NCBI GenBank assembly: GCA_040752395.1
Contig: JBFMHD010000141.1
Location: 1 to 7,231, forward strand
Direction of reading: 5' to 3'
DNA from: JBFMHD01 sp040752395 [NCBI: Candidatus Hydrogenedentota bacterium]
GTDB lineage: Bacteria; JBFMHD01
Length of the DNA stretch: 7,231 nucleotides
The translations under genes and the position numbers were made by a program. Below, piece by piece: positions 5,884-7,231 of this stretch. Below the pieces are notes generated by a model, which saw only the letters and a program-made list of their open reading frames with translations, searched no databases and was not told the origin of the DNA. Each line of letters begins with the position of its first letter. Position 1 is the stretch's first letter.

Positions 5884-6819
5884 ATGAAAATGCTTATAGC
5901 TTTGGGCGGAAATGCTATCACTAAAGAAACTGAGATAGGCACGATTGAACAACAATGGGCTAATACAGCTCAAACTATGAAGGAAATAGCTAAAGTGGTA
6001 GAGCAGGGTCATTCAATAGTTATAACACACGGCAATGGTCCCCAAATCGGTAACATTATGAGACGGATTGAGATAGCATCTAAAGAAGTATACCCATTGC
6101 CACTTGATGTATGTGTCTCTGATTCCCAGGGTGGGATGGGTTATATGATTCAGACGCAATTGATGAATGAACTTCGTAAAATAGGAATGAAAGATAAAAT
6201 CTCAAGTACAATTATAACTACTTGTCTTGTATCTAAAGATGATCCCGGGATGAAAGAGCCAACAAAACCTATTGGTCCATTTTATACAAAAGAGCAGGCA
6301 GAAGAGATAACAAAAACAAGGGGCTGGATTATAAAAGAGGATGCTGGCAGAGGTTATAGACGTGTGGTCTTTTCTCCAAAACCTTTGAAGATAGTTGAAA
6401 AAGATGCTATCGAAAAATTAATGAACGCTGGGGTTATTATTATAGCTTGTGGCGGCGGCGGGATCCCGGTAATCGAAGAGAATGGTAGGTACCACGGAAT
6501 CGACGCGGTTATAGATAAAGATAGGGCTTCAAGTTTACTTGCAAGAGAGATTAAAATAGACTTATTTGTTATTCTTACAGGTGTTGATAAAGTCGCTATC
6601 AATTTTAAAAAACCAGACCAAAAATATCTTGATAAAATTACATTATCTGAAGCAGAAAGATATTTAAAAGAGGGCCATTTCCCTGCTGGAAGTATGGGTC
6701 CTAAAATTGAGGCTTCTATTGATTTTCTACAAAACGGCGGTAAAGAAGTGCTTATAACTTCTGCAGAACATCTTCTTTTGGCACTTGATTACAAGACTGG
6801 CACACGGATAGTAAAATAG
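5884..6819 (+). CDS. arcC: Carbamate kinase
   Basis: Carbamate kinase reversibly transfers phosphate between carbamoyl phosphate and ADP, usually making ATP in the last step of arginine, agmatine or ureide fermentation in the cytoplasm. The 311-residue protein is full length and has the amino-acid-kinase motifs in order: ALGGNAI at 6-12, THGNGPQIGN at 48-57, DSQGGMGYMIQ at 80-90, EPTKPIGPFY at 125-134 with K128, DAGRGYRRVVFSPKP at 153-167, ACGGGGIPV at 188-196, IDKDRASSLLA at 210-220 with K212 and D213, LTGVDKVAIN at 231-240 and AGSMGPKIEA at 268-277 with K274. K128, K212 and K274 correspond to the phosphate-binding lysines known in Enterococcus carbamate kinase. AGGAGG 7 nt upstream fixes the start. 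Neither arginine deiminase nor a carbamoyltransferase is visible, so the source of carbamoyl phosphate is unknown; the gene starting at 7220 may belong to the pathway. The stop TAG is the start of a repeat array. Confidence 0.95.
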   Translation: MKMLIALGGNAITKETEIGTIEQQWANTAQTMKEIAKVVEQGHSIVITHGNGPQIGNIMRRIEIASKEVYPLPLDVCVSDSQGGMGYMIQTQLMNELRKIGMKDKISSTIITTCLVSKDDPGMKEPTKPIGPFYTKEQAEEITKTRGWIIKEDAGRGYRRVVFSPKPLKIVEKDAIEKLMNAGVIIIACGGGGIPVIEENGRYHGIDAVIDKDRASSLLAREIKIDLFVILTGVDKVAINFKKPDQKYLDKITLSEAERYLKEGHFPAGSMGPKIEASIDFLQNGGKEVLITSAEHLLLALDYKTGTRIVK

Positions 6820-6846
6820 AAGACAGGAGACAGAAGACAGAAGACA
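6816..6846 (+). repeat. GAAGACA heptamer array at the arcC stop codon
   Basis: From 6819 four 7-nt units follow: GAAGACA, GGAGACA, GAAGACA, GAAGACA. The first base of the first unit is the last base of the TAG stop. The first 21 nt match the end of larB exactly (5584-5604). Confidence 0.8.
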
Positions 6847-6849
6847 GGT

Positions 6850-6881
6850 AACTCTTGAACTCCTGAACTCATCAACTTTTT
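6850..6881 (+). repeat. AACTCNTG octamer array
   Basis: Four 8-nt steps begin with AACT: AACTCTTG, AACTCCTG, AACTCATC and AACTTTTT. This tract takes the place that AAAAGATT octamers hold after larB. Confidence 0.65.
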
Positions 6882-6894
6882 CAAAGGATTACTC

Positions 6895-6990
6895 ATGAGC
6901 GCGGGTTGCGTTCTACACTATTGGGTTCTTGGGTTATTGGGTTATTGCGTTTTTGCGTTTTTGCGCTCTACACAACGTATGAAAAACTAA
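6895..6990 (+). CDS. Possible 31-codon hydrophobic small ORF inside repeats (doubtful)
   Basis: An ATG at 6895, preceded by AAAGGA at 6883-6888 with a 6-nt gap, opens a 31-codon frame ending in TAA at 6988. The product would have one hydrophobic segment (VLHYWVLGLLGYCVFAFL) followed by a basic tail (RSTQRMKN), the general form of single-span small membrane peptides. Most of it is encoded by the octamer array at 6921-6968, and its end lies in the dispersed repeat, so chance reading of a T-rich repeat is the simpler explanation. No recognised family. Confidence 0.12.
   Translation: MSAGCVLHYWVLGLLGYCVFAFLRSTQRMKN
6906..6973 (+). repeat. TTGGGTTA/TTGCGTTT octamer array with flanking direct repeats
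   Basis: Six 8-nt units run without a break from 6921 to 6968: one TTGGGTTC, two TTGGGTTA, two TTGCGTTT and one TTGCGCTC. Thirteen-base flanks, TTGCGTTCTACAC (6906-6918) and TTGCGCTCTACAC (6961-6973), differ at one base. The unit changes from TTGGGTTN to TTGCGTTT midway, as expected when tandem copies arise from diverged neighbours. It lies in a 400-nt gap that has no well-supported gene. Confidence 0.8.
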
Positions 6991-7076
6991 AGATGATATG
7001 AAAAGAGTCGTGAGTCGCAAGTCGTGAGTCAAAACAGGACTCGAGACTCAAGACTCAAGACTCAAGACTTTTCAGC
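6979..7076 (+). repeat. Dispersed intergenic repeat, copy B, with one extra heptamer
   Basis: This matches 5695-5785 base for base except for one substitution (position 6982) and one additional 7-nt unit. The right array here is GACTCGA (7038-7044) plus three GACTCAA (7045-7065), against three GACTCAA in copy A; the left array of GTCGTGA/GTCGCAA units is the same. The arms 7003-7030 and 7038-7063 can pair as in copy A around the same AAAACAG loop. The near-perfect identity points to recent duplication, conversion or selection. Confidence 0.85.
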
Positions 7077-7094
7077 AGGCTTTTGGGCTTTTGT

Positions 7095-7128
7095 CTCCAG
7101 CCGGCTGTAGTCCGTAGCCTGTAGCCTG
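7095..7128 (+). repeat. CCGGCTG-GTAGCCY block, copy B
   Basis: The 25 nt at 7095-7119 equal 5803-5827. The heptamers are GTAGTCC (7108-7114), GTAGCCT and GTAGCCT, one unit fewer than before arcC. The left half of the GC-rich hairpin seen before arcC is replaced by a T-rich variant (7077-7094), so that hairpin is lost here. Confidence 0.75.
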
Positions 7129-7130
7129 TC

Positions 7131-7179
7131 CTGATACCTCTCACTTCTTCCGTTATCTTGCTTCTTGCTTCTACTTGAA
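7131..7179 (+). repeat. Pyrimidine-rich heptamers inserted within the second leader
   Basis: In one 7-nt register from 7131 the units are CTGATAC, CTCTCAC, TTCTTCC, GTTATCT, TGCTTCT, TGCTTCT and ACTTGAA. Nothing equivalent lies at this point before arcC; the related tract there sits further upstream (5650-5677). The element order of the module is therefore not fixed. The last unit overlaps the leader box by three bases. Confidence 0.65.
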
Positions 7180-7209
7180 ATTATTAGAGTTGCGAAGTTT
7201 TTTAGAGGA
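7177..7209 (+). promoter_or_regulatory. Conserved leader box, copy B, with a ribosome binding site
   Basis: GAAATTATTAGAGTTGCG then AAGTTTTTTAGAGGA matches the box before arcC with a few changes. AGAGGA at 7204-7209 lies about 10 nt before the ATG at 7220 and would serve as its Shine-Dalgarno sequence. Confidence 0.55.
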
Positions 7210-7219
7210 TGAATGACTG

Positions 7220-7231
7220 ATGTTTCTTGAT
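7220..7231 (+). CDS. First four codons of a downstream gene (truncated by window end)
   Basis: ATG at 7220 opens MFLD and the frame leaves the window. It was chosen because the two other ATGs after the ribosome site (7209 and 7213) meet stop codons within three to five codons. The leader is a paralogue of the arcC leader. Nothing can be said about the product; a partner of carbamate kinase is a guess from position only. Confidence 0.4.

Noticed and set aside
5764-6012. Minus-strand open frame of about 82 codons
   Set aside because: It runs across the repeat arrays and antisense to the start of arcC, has no family motifs, and reads low-complexity sequence.

Overview
The window reads as a piece of an AT-rich bacterial chromosome, probably from an uncultured anaerobe. 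Bacterial origin follows from a MurJ-type lipid II flippase and Shine-Dalgarno-led genes. An anaerobic, fermentative or organic-acid-using lifestyle is inferred from a GlcD/GlcF-type 2-hydroxyacid dehydrogenase, the nickel-pincer cofactor gene larB and a carbamate kinase. I cannot assign a phylum. No rRNA, tRNA, CRISPR array, transposase or phage gene is visible.

Left half (1-4621, all on the minus strand, read from right to left): a membrane-anchored SGNH/GDSL hydrolase; a stand-alone precorrin-2 dehydrogenase / sirohydrochlorin ferrochelatase; the flavoprotein subunit (glcD) and the two-cluster iron-sulfur subunit (glcF) of a glycolate/D-lactate-type dehydrogenase; and the first 97 codons of murJ, which runs off the left edge. 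glcD-glcF overlap by 8 nt and glcF-murJ by 4 nt, so these three are almost certainly translationally coupled. The two upstream gaps are short (53 and 58 nt). A good sigma70-type promoter for the leftward unit lies at 4698-4726, and its -35 box sits inside a 16-bp perfect palindrome.

Right half (4837-7231, plus strand): larB, arcC and the first four codons of a further gene. LarB makes the first intermediate of the nickel-pincer cofactor used by lactate racemase and related 2-hydroxyacid racemases/epimerases. Next to a D-2-hydroxyacid dehydrogenase this suggests interconversion and oxidation of lactate or a similar acid. That link is inference, because larA, larC and larE are not in the window.

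The most unusual content is between the genes. The gaps after larB (258 nt), after arcC (400 nt) and between the divergent genes (215 nt) are built largely from short tandem repeats with 7-nt units (GACTCAA, GTCGTGA, GTAGCCC, GAAGACA, TTCTCAC) and some 8-nt units (AAAAGATT, AACTCNTG, TTGGGTTA). Several units recur in the same order before arcC and before the next gene. One block of about 91 nt is almost identical in both places except for one extra heptamer. Its two heptamer arrays are reverse-complementary, so the block can fold into a long hairpin. A 21-nt repeat segment touches the 3' ends of both larB and arcC; in larB it is translated and seems to have lengthened the protein. This resembles the heptameric STRR repeats known from cyanobacteria, but here many different heptamers are combined into an ordered leader module.
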